Notes under the pieces: generated by a model
Told to the model about the DNA's origin: nothing
Databases searched by the model: none
Seen by the model: the letters and a program-made list of their open reading frames with translations, nothing else
Position numbers and translations under genes: made by a program
Shown here: positions 1 to 10,918 of the stretch, piece after piece
Numbering within the stretch: the stretch's first letter is position 1
How the letters are laid out: each line of letters starts with the position of its first letter
Assembly (NCBI RefSeq): GCF_016950255.1
Contig: NZ_JACGFN010000001.1
Location: 2,852,001 to 2,916,000 of the forward strand
Reading direction: 5' to 3'
DNA length: 64,000 bases
From: Pectobacterium brasiliense
GTDB taxonomy: Bacteria > Pseudomonadota > Gammaproteobacteria > Enterobacterales > Enterobacteriaceae

Positions 1-1
1 G

Positions 2-214
2 CATGGATATGCCTTAATACTAAGAAAAACAAATCAAAGAAATAAAAACAGCATAGCAAAAAACATATTCCACTCTGTAAAGTATATTTATAAATCAAAA
101 TGCACCTATACTACTGCACTAAAAATATTTAAATGTGCATTAACAGGAAAACACCCAAGATCAAAATATGAAATTGACGAAAACAAAACAACAGCGATTA
201 GTTTTCATATCTAA
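2..214 (+). CDS. C-terminal end of an unidentified protein (cut by window start)
   Basis: A reading frame is open from base 2 to a TAA at 212-214, giving the last 70 residues of a protein that starts outside the window. The tail is very basic (many Lys and Asn) and AT-rich, like the following genes. Its place just upstream of waaE in a lipopolysaccharide locus makes a glycosyltransferase or other LPS-assembly protein the likeliest identity, but I recognise no motif in the visible part. That the frame is coding is inferred from its uninterrupted length and its base composition, which matches its neighbours. Confidence 0.45.
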   Translation, partial: HGYALILRKTNQRNKNSIAKNIFHSVKYIYKSKCTYTTALKIFKCALTGKHPRSKYEIDENKTTAISFHI

Positions 215-283
215 AGATATATAACTTTAAATAAAGTCACTTTAGATTATGTGAAATCAAAATAAATAACACTGGAGTCAACG

Positions 284-1054
284 ATGCATCGCCCTCGTCT
301 CTCTGTTGTATTGATCAGTTTGAATGCTGAAGAAATACTTGCTGATTGTCTCTCATCCGTTGGCTGGGCTGACGAAATCGTCGTACTAGATTCCGGTAGC
401 AATGATAATACACAAGCAATTGCATACCAATATGGTGCAAAATTTTTCAAAAACACGTCATGGCCTGGCTTTGGAAAACAGCGGCAACTTGCTCAACAAT
501 ATGCCACTGGCGATTATATATTAATGATCGATACCGATGAGCGCATCACACCTGCTTTACGTCAATCTATTGAAGCGGTATTGAATTCACCAAAAAAAGA
601 TACCGTGTATCGATTTGCTCGCAGTAATTTATTCTTGGGACGCTTTATGCGTCATAGTGGTTGGTATCCTGATCACGTTATTCGCCTTTATCCTAGTAAT
701 TATTATTATAATGGCAATGATGTACATGAATCCCTTGATTATGGAAAAGCAGAAGTAGTTACTTTACAGGGCGACCTTGAGCATCTCACCTGCCGTGATT
801 TTTTTTCCTTTCAAGAAAAGCAGTTAATGTACGCAAAAATCTGGGCGAGGGAACGATTCCAGAAAGGTAAACATTGTAGTTATTTAGCTATTTATACCCA
901 CGCTATTTCTGCATTTATAAAAACGTGGATATTACGTGCAGGCTTTCTCGATGGAAAACAAGGATTATTACTTGCCATAGTGAATTTTCAATATACGTTT
1001 AATAAATATGCTGGCCTTTGGGAACTAAATAACAGAAAAAAACCAGAAAATTAA
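284..1054 (+). CDS. waaE: WaaE-type LPS core beta-1,4-glucosyltransferase (GT2)
   Basis: Family-2 glycosyltransferase of 256 aa, the usual WaaE length. The N-terminal GT-A fold shows the SVVLISLN strand (residues 7-14), the nucleotide-binding LDSGSND segment (35-41) and the metal-binding DTD (83-85). The family transfers glucose from UDP-glucose to heptose I of the inner LPS core on the cytoplasmic face of the inner membrane, as known for Klebsiella and Serratia WaaE. In those genera waaE sits next to waaA and coaD; here about 3 kb of amino-sugar genes separates it from waaA. The start codon follows a GGAG at 274-277. Base composition is AT-rich compared with waaA. Confidence 0.85.
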   Translation: MHRPRLSVVLISLNAEEILADCLSSVGWADEIVVLDSGSNDNTQAIAYQYGAKFFKNTSWPGFGKQRQLAQQYATGDYILMIDTDERITPALRQSIEAVLNSPKKDTVYRFARSNLFLGRFMRHSGWYPDHVIRLYPSNYYYNGNDVHESLDYGKAEVVTLQGDLEHLTCRDFFSFQEKQLMYAKIWARERFQKGKHCSYLAIYTHAISAFIKTWILRAGFLDGKQGLLLAIVNFQYTFNKYAGLWELNNRKKPEN

Positions 1055-1151
1055 ATTTAGACACACCATAGAGGAATTTTTTATTTTCAGGACAAATAGC
1101 CATTTAGTAAAATAAAAATAATCCATCTGACAAACACTCTAAAGAGGCTAT

Positions 1152-1556
1152 ATGAAAATAAATTTATTACAATTACAAACGCATGGAGATGAACGAGGTT
1201 CACTTATTGCGTTGGAGAAAGATAAAAACATTCCATTTGAAATTAAACGTGTGTATTACATGTTTAATACTAAAGAAGAAGTCAGGAGAGGATTTCATGC
1301 TCATCGACAACTAAAACAGGTAGTTATCGCCGTGAGAGGCTCCTGCCGTTTTCTTCTGGATGATGGAATAGAAAAAATAAGTATATTACTAGATAATCCC
1401 GCACAAGGGCTTTTAATAGAATCATTTATGTGGAGAGAAATGTATAATTTTTCTGACGACTGTGTACTCATGGTACTAGCCGATAGCTTATATGATGAAT
1501 CTGACTATATAAGAAATTATGATGAATTTATAAGAATAACAAAGAGTGAAAGCTAA
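1152..1556 (+). CDS. fdtA: dTDP-4-oxo-6-deoxyglucose 3,4-ketoisomerase (FdtA/QdtA family)
   Basis: Small cupin protein of 134 aa of the WxcM-like/FdtA family, close in length to FdtA (139 aa). Family members move the keto group of dTDP-4-keto-6-deoxyglucose from C4 to C3, the first committed step to dTDP-Fuc3N or dTDP-Qui3N. The catalytic histidine pair is present as FHAH (His49 and His51), within the conserved RGFHAH segment, and the core RVYYMF and EMYNFSDDCVLMVLA segments match the family. The gene directly precedes an aminotransferase of the same pathway. Whether the product has the galacto (FdtA) or gluco (QdtA) configuration cannot be read from the sequence, so the symbol is provisional. 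An AAAGAGG Shine-Dalgarno precedes the start. Confidence 0.8.
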   Translation: MKINLLQLQTHGDERGSLIALEKDKNIPFEIKRVYYMFNTKEEVRRGFHAHRQLKQVVIAVRGSCRFLLDDGIEKISILLDNPAQGLLIESFMWREMYNFSDDCVLMVLADSLYDESDYIRNYDEFIRITKSES

Positions 1557-1623
1557 TATTTACTCAAAATATGCACCAGATATTTTTCAATTATTTAATA
1601 ATGATTTATAAGGAAAATTAATT

Positions 1624-2724
1624 ATGGTTAATTTTTTAGATTTAAAAGCCATCAATAATAAATATCAAAAAGAACTGAAAGACGCTTGTGCAAGAGTCAT
1701 AGATTCAGGATCATACATTTCTGGAAGCGAACTTATACGATTCGAAGAAGAGTTCTCTTCTTTTTGCGGTACCAAATATGCCATTGGAGTTGCAAACGGT
1801 TTAGATGCATTAATCCTTATTCTTCGCGCATGGAAAATACAGGGTAAATTAAAAGATGGCGATGAAATAATTGTTCCCGCAAACACCTATATAGCATCGA
1901 TCCTGGCTATTACAGAAAATAATTTAACACCAGTATTAGTAGAGCCTGATTGTAGCACCTATAATATTGACATAGCCAACATCAAGGCTGCAATTAGTAA
2001 AAAAACAAAAGTTATTCTTCCTGTTCACTTATATGGTCAGCTAGCGCCTATGGAGGAATTACTAGAACTAGCCAAAGAACACAATTTATTAGTCCTTGAA
2101 GATAGTGCCCAAGCACATGGCGCACATATATCTGGCCGTAAAGCAGGAAACTGGGGCGATGCATCTGGTTTTAGTTTTTATCCTGGTAAAAATCTAGGTG
2201 CTTTAGGAGATGCTGGTGCAATAACAACAAACGACTATGAATTAATGGAAACAGTTAGAGCACTTAGAAACTACGGCTCACACGAGAAATATAAAAATAT
2301 ATATTGTGGTCTCAACAGCCGATTAGATGAAATTCAGGCCGCTATGCTATCTGTGAAGTTAGCGTATCTTCCACAGGAAACAGCACGTCGGCAAGAAATA
2401 GCAAATAGGTATTTAAAAGAGATAAAAAATGAAAAGATATCATTGCCGTTTATCAAAAATCAATCATCCCACGTCTGGCATTTATTTGTTATTCGATGCA
2501 AAAAAAGAAAGGAACTTCAAGAGCACCTCATACTGAATGGTGTTCAAACACTAATCCATTATCCTATTCCTCCTCATAAACAGGGTGCCTATAGAGAATG
2601 GTCAGACATCAGTCTCCCTATAACAGAAAAGATTCATAATGAAGTCATTTCCCTGCCAATTAGTCCTGTTATGAGCGATGAAGAAGTCCAGAAAGTCGTG
2701 GAGGTTATTAATGCCTGGATATAA
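1624..2724 (+). CDS. fdtB: dTDP-3-amino-3,6-dideoxyhexose transaminase (DegT/DnrJ family, FdtB/QdtB-like)
   Basis: PLP-dependent sugar aminotransferase of 366 aa, full length for the DegT/DnrJ/EryC1/StrS family. The PLP-binding lysine is Lys189 in [11 protein letters not shown], and the cofactor-contacting Asp160 is in LEDSAQAHG. It is expected to aminate the 3-keto sugar made by the preceding ketoisomerase, using glutamate, to give dTDP-3-amino-3,6-dideoxyhexose. The AAGGA before the start is well placed. The next gene, a glycosyltransferase, starts inside the last codons, so the two are probably translationally coupled. No sugar N-acetyltransferase (FdtC/QdtC) follows, which is unusual for this pathway. 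Confidence 0.82.
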   Translation: MVNFLDLKAINNKYQKELKDACARVIDSGSYISGSELIRFEEEFSSFCGTKYAIGVANGLDALILILRAWKIQGKLKDGDEIIVPANTYIASILAITENNLTPVLVEPDCSTYNIDIANIKAAISKKTKVILPVHLYGQLAPMEELLELAKEHNLLVLEDSAQAHGAHISGRKAGNWGDASGFSFYPGKNLGALGDAGAITTNDYELMETVRALRNYGSHEKYKNIYCGLNSRLDEIQAAMLSVKLAYLPQETARRQEIANRYLKEIKNEKISLPFIKNQSSHVWHLFVIRCKKRKELQEHLILNGVQTLIHYPIPPHKQGAYREWSDISLPITEKIHNEVISLPISPVMSDEEVQKVVEVINAWI

Positions 2725-3775
2725 TAAAAATTTATTATCGATATGTTGTCTAGGCTATAATCACGCCTCTTTTTTAGCAGAGAATATAAAATCCATTTGT
2801 AATATCGATTACCCTAACATTGAAATCATTGCCATTGACGATGGTTCTCAAGATAACAGTGTGAATCTTTTACGTGAATTATCACAAAAAATCCCATTAA
2901 GAATGGAAGTTATTTCTCAAGAAAACACGGGTAATATAGGAAAGAATTTTAATAACGCATATAAAGTTGCCAAAGGTGAACTCATAACATTTATAGCTCT
3001 GGATGACGTATACAATCCTAATGTTATGTTAAAACAAATAGAGGCGATGAATAACTCACCAGAATTAGCATTTTCTGCCTCATCAAAAGCAGTTAGCATT
3101 AATAATGAAGGGTATGTAAACGAGAATTTCCAAGCGCTTTCTCTTTATTCTCAAGAAACACAAAATATTGACGATCTGCTAGAATTTGAATATTCCGAAT
3201 TTGGTGCGTTTTATATTCAAGGCTCCATTTTTAAAAAGTCAGTAATTGATGCAGTCGGTGGTTTCGATGAAGATATGACGGGAGATGATCTAGTTCTTCG
3301 AACTAAAGTATTTAGATATATTCAGGAAAACCCTCACTACAGTTTTTTAATACAAAAAGATAACTCCTGTTTTTATAGATTGCATGATGGTAACGTACAC
3401 AAAAATACGATTAGGCAACTGAAAATAGTTACAGAATATCTTGAGAGGTACTGGCCAGAAAGAGAAAACCCAAAAACATTAATTGATTGGTATAGTGCAT
3501 ATATATATAGCGAAAAATTTGATGTTTATATTAAATCGTTTTCCCTTAACAATAGAGCAGCAGGATTATTAAAGGAAGCTCGTGTAATTAGTGAAATAAA
3601 AAAATCAGTAAAAAAAGAATTCAGCACCATTATAAAATGGTGGGGGAGGATTCTTAAAAGAAACAGATTCCCTGATGGAAAAAGAGAAATAACAATACTT
3701 TCTTTATTTACAATAAAATACAAAAAATCCATGAAGAAAAAAAAACCACAGGTACATTACTCAGATTACATCTAG
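2711..3775 (+). CDS. Family-2 glycosyltransferase, probably adds the amino sugar to LPS
   Basis: GT2 enzyme of 354 aa from the ATG at 2711, chosen because GGAGG at 2700-2704 lies six bases upstream; the frame is open further 5'. N-terminal motifs are SICCLGYNH, the nucleotide-binding [10 protein letters not shown] and the metal-binding ALDD, followed by an acceptor-side GDDL segment. The tail is basic and ends in a 9-A tract (3737-3745) shortly before the stop. Overlap with fdtB suggests that it transfers the fdtAB-made sugar, an inference from position only. AT-rich, like the whole block from base 1 to about 4080. A frameshift at the A-tract would fuse it to the next small frame. Confidence 0.8.
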   Translation: MPGYNKNLLSICCLGYNHASFLAENIKSICNIDYPNIEIIAIDDGSQDNSVNLLRELSQKIPLRMEVISQENTGNIGKNFNNAYKVAKGELITFIALDDVYNPNVMLKQIEAMNNSPELAFSASSKAVSINNEGYVNENFQALSLYSQETQNIDDLLEFEYSEFGAFYIQGSIFKKSVIDAVGGFDEDMTGDDLVLRTKVFRYIQENPHYSFLIQKDNSCFYRLHDGNVHKNTIRQLKIVTEYLERYWPERENPKTLIDWYSAYIYSEKFDVYIKSFSLNNRAAGLLKEARVISEIKKSVKKEFSTIIKWWGRILKRNRFPDGKREITILSLFTIKYKKSMKKKKPQVHYSDYI

Positions 3776-3779
3776 TAAG

Positions 3780-3992
3780 TTGTTCTCTTCCCCTTATTCA
3801 AGGTTTTCTAATTTAGTCGAAAACCAATATTGGGAAGAGGAAAAATACCGTAATATTACCAAAGAGGCACTAAGAGAACTTAACAAAAACCACTACAGTA
3901 AACTCAAAGACTCTATTGTAATTCTGGAAAGAAAAGATAAATTACACTACCGATCATGGTTATTTTTACTCTTTTCAGCGGCTAAAGAATAA
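3780..3992 (+). CDS. Small orphan frame downstream of the glycosyltransferase, possible gene remnant
   Basis: 70 codons from a TTG, ending in TAA. It is rich in Trp, Tyr, Lys and Glu and AT-rich like the genes before it, so it may be real coding sequence. No good Shine-Dalgarno or ATG is present. The frame is open upstream to 3735, reaching into the 9-A tract at the end of the glycosyltransferase, so the segment may be the C-terminal continuation of that protein after a one-base change, or the worn-down end of a lost gene. I recognise no domain. Confidence 0.3.
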   Translation: MFSSPYSRFSNLVENQYWEEEKYRNITKEALRELNKNHYSKLKDSIVILERKDKLHYRSWLFLLFSAAKE

Positions 3993-4287
3993 TATTATTA
4001 ATGAAAGCAAAGGTGCCATAAGAAAAATAAAACGTATCTTACACAAAAACTCAAAATAGATACAAACGTCTCATAATTCAGGTGCGTGTGGATTATAGTT
4101 GGATCTTCTAGCTTGTTCAGTTGTCTGTTTATCCCGTATCAGATTCAACGATTGTGGCCATTGCGCGCATCTGCCAGCGATTTTTAGAAAAATCGGTTGG
4201 GGAATAAACGACATCCGTTTTACAAATAGCCTTATCCTCACGAACCCGATAAAATCATCCCAGCGATAACCGATAACAGTAAATCTT
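3993..4287. other. Non-coding gap at the edge of the AT-rich LPS block, upstream of waaA
   Basis: No convincing gene. Base composition changes near 4080 from AT-rich to the usual level, marking the right edge of the variable LPS segment. A perfect 18-bp palindrome, CGATTTTT-AG-AAAAATCG, lies at 4178-4195. The promoter of waaA is presumably here, but I cannot pick one. Confidence 0.5.
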
Positions 4288-5565
4288 ATGCTACAAACTC
4301 TCTACACCATTATCCTGTACCTCATCCAACCGTTGATTTGGCTTCGTCTGTGGCTTCGTGGCCGCAAGGCTCCTGCCTATCGTCGGCGCTGGGGTGAACG
4401 TTACGGCTTTTGTGCAGAGAAGGTTAAGCCAGACGGTATCATGCTGCATTCGGTGTCGGTGGGTGAAACGCTGGCCGCCATTCCCTTAGTGAGAGCGCTG
4501 CGCCATCGTTATCCCAATCTGCCTATTACAGTAACAACCATGACGCCAACCGGTTCCGAGCGCGTGCGTTCAGCGTTTGGCGACACGGTCTATCACGTTT
4601 ACCTGCCTTATGATTTGCCCTGTGCCCTGAAACGTTTTTTTGACCAGGTTCGTCCGAAAATCGTCATCATTATGGAGACCGAACTGTGGCCAAATCTGAT
4701 CGCAGAGCTACACAAACGCGACATTCCGCTGGTCATTGCGAATGCCCGGCTGTCAGAACGCTCTGCTGCGGGTTATAAAAAGATCGGGAAACTCATGCGC
4801 CATATCTTGCGGCGCATTACCCTCGTCGCCGCACAGAATCAGGAAGACGGGAATCGATTTATCGATCTTGGCTTGAAGCGCTCCAGCCTGAAAGTGACTG
4901 GCAGCCTCAAATTTGATATTTCCGTGACGCCAGAACTGGCGGCACGAGCCATTACATTACGTCGACAGTGGGCGCCACACCGTCCGGTATGGATAGCCAC
5001 CAGTACGCACGAAGGTGAAGAAGCGATCGTTCTGGCCGCTCACCGACAGCTGCTTGCCACCTACCCTGACTTACTCCTCATTCTTGTGCCTCGCCACCCG
5101 GAACGTTTCGCCACCACGCAGGCACTGACAGAGAATCTGGGATTCACCTACACGCTGCGCAGCAGTGGTGAACAGCCTCCTGCAAACACGCAGGTCGTCA
5201 TTGGGGACACCATGGGCGAGCTGATGCTGTTATATGGCATCGCCGATCTGGCTTTTGTCGGTGGAAGCTTGGTTGAACGAGGCGGGCATAACCCGCTAGA
5301 AGCGGCAGCTCATGCTATCCCGGTATTGATGGGGCCACACACGTTCAATTTCAAAGATATCTGCAACAAACTCGATCAGGCCGACGGGCTGATTACCGTG
5401 ACCGATGCAGACTCACTTGGAAAAGAAGTCGGGAAACTGCTCGCTGACGAAGATTATCGTCTTTACTATGGTCGACATGCCGTGGAAGTGTTACACCAAA
5501 ACCAGGGTGCACTACAGATGCTGCTTACGCTACTGGAACCTTATTTACCCCAGCGGACACAGTAA
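4288..5565 (+). CDS. waaA: 3-deoxy-D-manno-octulosonic acid (Kdo) transferase
   Basis: 425 aa, the standard WaaA/KdtA length. The N-terminal membrane anchor (residues about 1-22) and the HSVSVGETLAAIPLVRAL segment with the catalytic Glu are typical, as are METELWPNL and the C-terminal FVGGSLVERGGHNPLEAA. It adds two Kdo residues from CMP-Kdo to lipid IVA at the inner membrane, an essential step. It is followed 38 bp later by coaD, the usual enterobacterial order. The start is the ATG of MLQTLYTIIL, matching E. coli WaaA. Confidence 0.97.
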   Translation: MLQTLYTIILYLIQPLIWLRLWLRGRKAPAYRRRWGERYGFCAEKVKPDGIMLHSVSVGETLAAIPLVRALRHRYPNLPITVTTMTPTGSERVRSAFGDTVYHVYLPYDLPCALKRFFDQVRPKIVIIMETELWPNLIAELHKRDIPLVIANARLSERSAAGYKKIGKLMRHILRRITLVAAQNQEDGNRFIDLGLKRSSLKVTGSLKFDISVTPELAARAITLRRQWAPHRPVWIATSTHEGEEAIVLAAHRQLLATYPDLLLILVPRHPERFATTQALTENLGFTYTLRSSGEQPPANTQVVIGDTMGELMLLYGIADLAFVGGSLVERGGHNPLEAAAHAIPVLMGPHTFNFKDICNKLDQADGLITVTDADSLGKEVGKLLADEDYRLYYGRHAVEVLHQNQGALQMLLTLLEPYLPQRTQ

Positions 5566-5591
5566 AACAGCGTTACCAAGACAGTGAATGA

Positions 5592-6092
<501 letters not shown>

Positions 6093-6097
6093 ATGCA

Positions 6098-7087
6098 TTA
6101 TTTTTTCTTTGAATATTGGTAAACCGTAAAATAAAAACGTAAGGCATACCAAAAATCATTAAATGACGTCATTCCTTTGAATAAATTCCCACCAATACCC
6201 GTAGAGATAAATTTTTCAGCTAGCTGTTGCCGGATAGCAGGTGATGATATTTTTTTACGCAAAAGCCCAAAGAAATGACGACTCTCTCGATTAACATGAC
6301 GAATTAACGCTTTATTTAAAGTAGCATTATCTTTGTTCTGAGTCGCGAGAGAAATCAGCCCCTGCATGATATCAATATAGCTGTTTGCTCTGCGGGTTAT
6401 TTTCTCAATTGATGATGACTTTGTGATCGAATGCGTATTACCAACGCGATAACCATAACTCATCTTTTCACAGAAACCGACTCGCTTGGTTACCAGCGCT
6501 AAATTCGCCGTCCATAGAATGTCTTCATGCATCATATCTGGAATAAAGCTTAAATTGTTCAATGAGATAACATTGCGACGTATGAGCTGCAACCAGGCAA
6601 AGTGGCACCATTCATTATGTTTTACACCCCGAATAATCCATTCATCGCCGCTGATTACCTCACCCCATGGCTGCTTCGTCTGAATCGGTTCTTTTACTTC
6701 TTGTTCTGGATTTTCATTAAACTTGAAGCCATTACCTATCAAGAGATCGAGATGTTGTTCCTTAGCTTTTTCGAGCCATGTTGATAGCGTATCTTTTTCC
6801 AACCAGTCATCGCCATCAACAAATGCAATCCACTCTCCATTCGCGTGCCGAATCCCTGTATTTCTCGCTTCCGACAATCCTTTATTTTCCTGGCTGACAA
6901 CAATCAAATTCGTAGCCGATTTGCCTATCTCATTCAATTTCACAAGGCTGCCATCGGTGGAACCATCATTGACTGCAATAATTTCAAAAGAGACATTATC
7001 CTGAGCAAGCAACGATGAAAAAAGAGGCTCGATAAACTCTTCGCAGTTATATATCGGAACAATGACGCTGATATCCACACGACTCAT
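6098..7087 (-). CDS. Family-2 glycosyltransferase, LPS-associated
   Basis: 329 aa with a full GT2 N-terminal domain: ISVIVPIYNCEEFI, NDGSTDGS and FVDGDDWLEKD (the DxD-like metal site). It probably adds a hexose to the LPS core or to another surface glycan, given that it is convergent with coaD (six bases apart) and close to waaA. It is read toward coaD, with mutM behind it on the same strand 56 bases upstream. The acceptor cannot be read from the sequence. The start is the ATG of MSRVDISVIV, preceded by an AGAGGGC run. Confidence 0.85.
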   Translation of the reverse strand: MSRVDISVIVPIYNCEEFIEPLFSSLLAQDNVSFEIIAVNDGSTDGSLVKLNEIGKSATNLIVVSQENKGLSEARNTGIRHANGEWIAFVDGDDWLEKDTLSTWLEKAKEQHLDLLIGNGFKFNENPEQEVKEPIQTKQPWGEVISGDEWIIRGVKHNEWCHFAWLQLIRRNVISLNNLSFIPDMMHEDILWTANLALVTKRVGFCEKMSYGYRVGNTHSITKSSSIEKITRRANSYIDIMQGLISLATQNKDNATLNKALIRHVNRESRHFFGLLRKKISSPAIRQQLAEKFISTGIGGNLFKGMTSFNDFWYALRFYFTVYQYSKKK

Positions 7088-7143
7088 AATGCCCTCTGAA
7101 AATTTTTATATTTAGGCTATAACAGTGAAAAAGAAAAATAGGA

Positions 7144-7953
7144 TTACTTCTGACAGCGGCGACAGAAAAATGTGCTGCGCTGCCCATGCTTCGCGATTTC
7201 TATCGGCGTTCCGCATGTACGACAAGGTTCACCATTGCGGCCATAGACTCGCAGCTCCTGCGCGAAATAACCGGGTTTACCGTCTGATTGCAAAAAATCA
7301 CGCAACGTCGTGCCACCCTGCTCAATCGAAAGCTGTAGCACCTGTTTAATCACGCCCACCAATATGGCTGCGTCGCTTTCATTTAGCGATCCAGCCGTTC
7401 TGTCAGGATGGATGCCCGCCGCAAACAGCGATTCGCTCGCGTAAATATTGCCTACGCCGACGACGACTTTGTTATCCATAATCCACTGTTTGATTGCCGT
7501 CTTTTTACCGCGTGACGCCTGATAAAGATAATCGGCAGAGAATTCCGCCTCTAGTGGTTCTGGCCCCAGATGCGCCAATACCGAGCAGGTTTCCAGATTA
7601 TCCGTCCACAGCCAGGCACCAAAACGTCGGGGATCGGTGTAACGCAGCACCTTACCGCTGTCCATCACCAAATCAACATGATCGTGCTTCTCCGGCTCGC
7701 TATATTCCGGCAACACCCGCAGGCTGCCAGACATGCCGAGATGCACAATAATCCAGCCGCGAGTCAGTTCAATCAGCAGATATTTTGCACGTCGACGCAC
7801 GCTGAGCACCGGCTCATCACTCAGCGAGAGGATCTCAGCCGATACCGGCCAGCGCAGACGTGAGTTCCTCACTTCAGCATAAAGGATGGTGTGATCGACA
7901 AGATACGGTGAAATTCCCCGACGACTGGTTTCAACCTCTGGTAATTCAGGCAT
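7144..7953 (-). CDS. mutM: Formamidopyrimidine-DNA glycosylase (MutM/Fpg)
   Basis: Bifunctional DNA glycosylase/AP lyase that removes 8-oxoguanine and formamidopyrimidines. 269 aa, normal length. The catalytic Pro and Glu follow the initiator Met (MPELPEVET), Lys and Arg of the DNA-binding core are in RRRAKYLL, and the C-terminal zinc finger is CRTCG...FFCRRCQK. The order rpmB-rpmG-mutM on one strand is that of E. coli. Confidence 0.98.
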   Translation of the reverse strand: MPELPEVETSRRGISPYLVDHTILYAEVRNSRLRWPVSAEILSLSDEPVLSVRRRAKYLLIELTRGWIIVHLGMSGSLRVLPEYSEPEKHDHVDLVMDSGKVLRYTDPRRFGAWLWTDNLETCSVLAHLGPEPLEAEFSADYLYQASRGKKTAIKQWIMDNKVVVGVGNIYASESLFAAGIHPDRTAGSLNESDAAILVGVIKQVLQLSIEQGGTTLRDFLQSDGKPGYFAQELRVYGRNGEPCRTCGTPIEIAKHGQRSTFFCRRCQK

Positions 7954-8125
7954 GTGCGTCTCCTGATAAAGGTGGCTATGTTAGCATAAACAGCAGGATA
8001 CCCTCTGTGACAGCCCGAAAAACAGGGGATACGATGAGAAACAGAGTCACTGCTGGCGTATTTTATCCACAGTGTTTAACACAAAATCGTTAAATCAAAT
8101 CGACATGCTGGCTGGTATGTGGCGA

Positions 8126-8156
8126 AAAAAAACCCGACCAAGGCCGGGTTTTTATC
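8126..8156. terminator. Terminator downstream of rpmG
   Basis: GC-rich hairpin AACCCGACC-AAGG-CCGGGTT with an A run on the left and a T run on the right, so it can serve both strands. For rpmG, read leftward, the U-tract comes from the A run at 8125-8132. It separates rpmB-rpmG from mutM, which may also be expressed by read-through. Confidence 0.85.
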
Positions 8157-8168
8157 AAGAAGCAGAAA

Positions 8169-8339
<171 letters not shown>

Positions 8340-8347
8340 TCAGTTCC

Positions 8348-8605
<258 letters not shown>

Positions 8606-8650
8606 TCAGCTCGAGCTTCGTATAGGGTTTGGCCGCCTCGTCAGGCTTTA

Positions 8651-8715
8651 GAGCCCATCTCAGCAACTTCACTGAAAAGACTCTGTCATCAGGATAAACC
8701 TGCTGAGATAGGCTC
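8651..8715. repeat. 15-bp inverted repeat in the rpmB leader / radC-rpmB gap
   Basis: Arms GAGCCCATCTCAGCA (8651-8665) and TGCTGAGATAGGCTC (8701-8715) pair at 14 of 15 positions across a 35-base loop. It lies about 65-130 bases upstream of the rpmB start. It may be a small mobile repeat or an RNA stem in the rpmB leader. No U-tract follows on either strand, so a terminator is less likely. Confidence 0.6.
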
Positions 8716-8821
8716 TTAACGCCACACCCAAGATTCTCAAAGGTGGCGTAGTATACGCTCTGAAGCGTAAGTGCTCAAGTCCCGAACAGCTAAAGATCCC
8801 ATTGGATCGCGGAAATATCTG

Positions 8822-9490
8822 TTAAATCCAACCACGCTCGGCAAAAGAAACGTATTCGCCGTGCCCAATAACCAAATGATCGAGCACGCGGATCTCCATT
8901 AACAGACAGGCTTTAACAATCTGTTCGGTTATCGCACGGTCAGCCTGACTCGGCTCCGCTTTTCCCGACGGATGATTATGCGCCAGTATTAGCGCGGCAG
9001 CATTTGCTTTTAGCGCTTCACGCACAATTTCACGCGGGTGGACTTCCACGCTGTTAATCGTACCAACAAACATCTCCTGATGGCGAATAACGTGGTGCTG
9101 ATTGTCCAAAAATAGAACTAAAAAAACTTCACGCTCACGCCGAGACAACAGCAACTGTAAATATTGGCCGGTCGCTTCCGGGTTCAGCATGGCGTCCTCT
9201 TTCGCCAGACGAGAGAAAAATAGCCGCCGCGACAGCTCTGCGATCGCCTTGAGCTGCGTATATTTTGATATCCCCACGCCTCTGGCATGATGAAACGCTG
9301 ACTGGTCGGCCGCCATCAGTTGATAGAGCGAGCCAAAATGCGTCAACAAATCCTCTGCCAACTGCATCACATGCACGCCCGGCAACCCTGTGCGCAAAAA
9401 AATCGCCAACAATTCGACATCCGTCAGTGATTCCGCCCCTAAACGCACCAGTTTTTCACGCGGTGCCAATCCCTTTTCCCAGCCCATCAC
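8822..9490 (-). CDS. radC: RadC family protein (MPN+/JAB domain)
   Basis: 222 aa. The N-terminal helix-hairpin-helix-like part is followed by a C-terminal JAMM metallo-site, [14 protein letters not shown]. Historically called a DNA repair protein, but its biochemical role is unsettled. The position upstream of rpmB and divergent from coaBC is the E. coli arrangement. The start is taken at [14 protein letters not shown]; the second Met is equally possible. Confidence 0.93.
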   Translation of the reverse strand: MMGWEKGLAPREKLVRLGAESLTDVELLAIFLRTGLPGVHVMQLAEDLLTHFGSLYQLMAADQSAFHHARGVGISKYTQLKAIAELSRRLFFSRLAKEDAMLNPEATGQYLQLLLSRREREVFLVLFLDNQHHVIRHQEMFVGTINSVEVHPREIVREALKANAAALILAHNHPSGKAEPSQADRAITEQIVKACLLMEIRVLDHLVIGHGEYVSFAERGWI

Positions 9491-9670
9491 CTTCTCCCTA
9501 TACCGCTCGACGGCATCATGTCACGCCCGTAAAAACCGGACGACACCGGTGACAAAAGGCTGCGAAGCGCTTCGCAATCTTCTTAGGGAAACCACGGTAA
9601 CCACCTTAAGATTCCTATCTGACTGCAAGGTTATGGTAAAATGGCGCATCTTGTGACTTTCAATCGGACC

Positions 9671-10918
9671 ATGATGATGACGGAATTTTCCAGCCTGAAT
9701 GCACTCTCCGGAAAACGAATCGTGCTGGGCATCAGCGGCGGCATCGCCGCGTATAAGTGCCCGGAACTGGTGCGACGCCTGCGCGATGGCGGAGCCGATG
9801 TACGAGTTGTCATGACCTCTGCCGCTAAGGCTTTCATCACGCCGCTGACGCTGCAAGCCGTCTCCGGCTACCCAGTATCAGACGACCTGCTTGACCCCGC
9901 GGCGGAAGCCTCAATGGGTCACATCGAGTTAGGAAAATGGGCTGATTTAGTCATTCTCGCCCCGGCGACCGCCGACCTGATCGCACGAGTCGCCGCCGGC
10001 ATGGCGAATGACCTGCTGACCACGATCTGTCTGGCGACATCTGCCCCTATCGCCGTTGTCCCTGCGATGAATCAGCAGATGTATCGCGCAGAGCCCACGC
10101 AGGACAACCTGCGCACGCTGGCCGCACGCGGTTTACCGATCTGGGGGCCGGATAGCGGCAGTCAGGCGTGTGGCGACGTTGGGCCGGGCCGCATGATCGA
10201 CCCAATGGAGATTGTCGGGCTGGCGCAGCGTCATTTTTCTGCCATCAACGATCTGCAACATCTGAACATTCTGGTCACCGCCGGGCCGACGAGAGAAGCG
10301 CTGGATCCCGTTCGCTTTGTCACCAACCACAGCTCCGGGAAAATGGGCTTTGCTATCGCACAGGCCGCTGCCGCCCGTGGTGCGAATGTCACACTGGTAA
10401 GCGGTCCAGTGTCGCTCGCCACACCGCAGGGCGTCACACGTATTGACGTCGGCAGCGCGTTGGAGATGGAGCACGCGGTGATGGAACACGCAGCCCAGCA
10501 GCACATTGTTATCGGCTGTGCCGCGGTTGCTGACTACCGCGCCAAACACATCGCCGATGAGAAGATTAAAAAACAGAACCAGCAGGGCGATGAAATGACT
10601 CTCACTCTGGTCAAAAATCCAGATATTATCGCCGGTGTCGCCGCCATGACGAAAAATCGTCCTTATGTTGTCGGGTTTGCTGCCGAAACCCAGAATGTGG
10701 AAGAATACGCCCGGCAAAAACTGGCGCGTAAAAAGCTGGATCTGATTTGCGCGAACAACGTCTCTCTTTCCGGGCATGGTTTTAACAGTGAAACCAATGC
10801 GTTACACCTTTTTTGGCAAGGTGGAGACACGCCGTTGCCGCAGTGCGACAAGCGTCTTCTTGGCCAAAAATTAATCGACGAGATTATCAGCCGTTATGAT
10901 GAAAAAAATCGACGTTAA
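9671..10918 (+). CDS. coaBC: Bifunctional phosphopantothenoylcysteine decarboxylase / phosphopantothenate-cysteine ligase
   Basis: Two-domain coenzyme A enzyme (Dfp). The N-terminal FMN decarboxylase domain shows [28 protein letters not shown] and the catalytic Cys in [12 protein letters not shown]; the C-terminal ligase domain shows NHSSGKMG and KIKK. From the ATG cluster at 9671 the protein is 415 aa, close to E. coli Dfp. The frame is open to an ATG at 9641, but that lies in a TATGGTAAAAT segment that looks like a promoter -10, so I prefer the downstream start. Its 3' end overlaps dut by about 20 bases. Confidence 0.94.

Noticed and set aside
4178..4195. Palindrome before waaA as terminator or operator
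   Set aside because: The stem is AT-rich with a two-base loop and no U-tract, and no regulator is suggested; chance is likely in this AT-rich edge.
9641..9670. Ten-codon longer N-terminus of CoaBC
   Set aside because: The upstream ATG overlaps a promoter-like TATGGTAAAAT and the extra residues have no counterpart in E. coli Dfp.
10133..10777. 214-codon minus-strand frame inside coaBC
   Set aside because: Lies wholly opposite the ligase half of coaBC and shows no domain.
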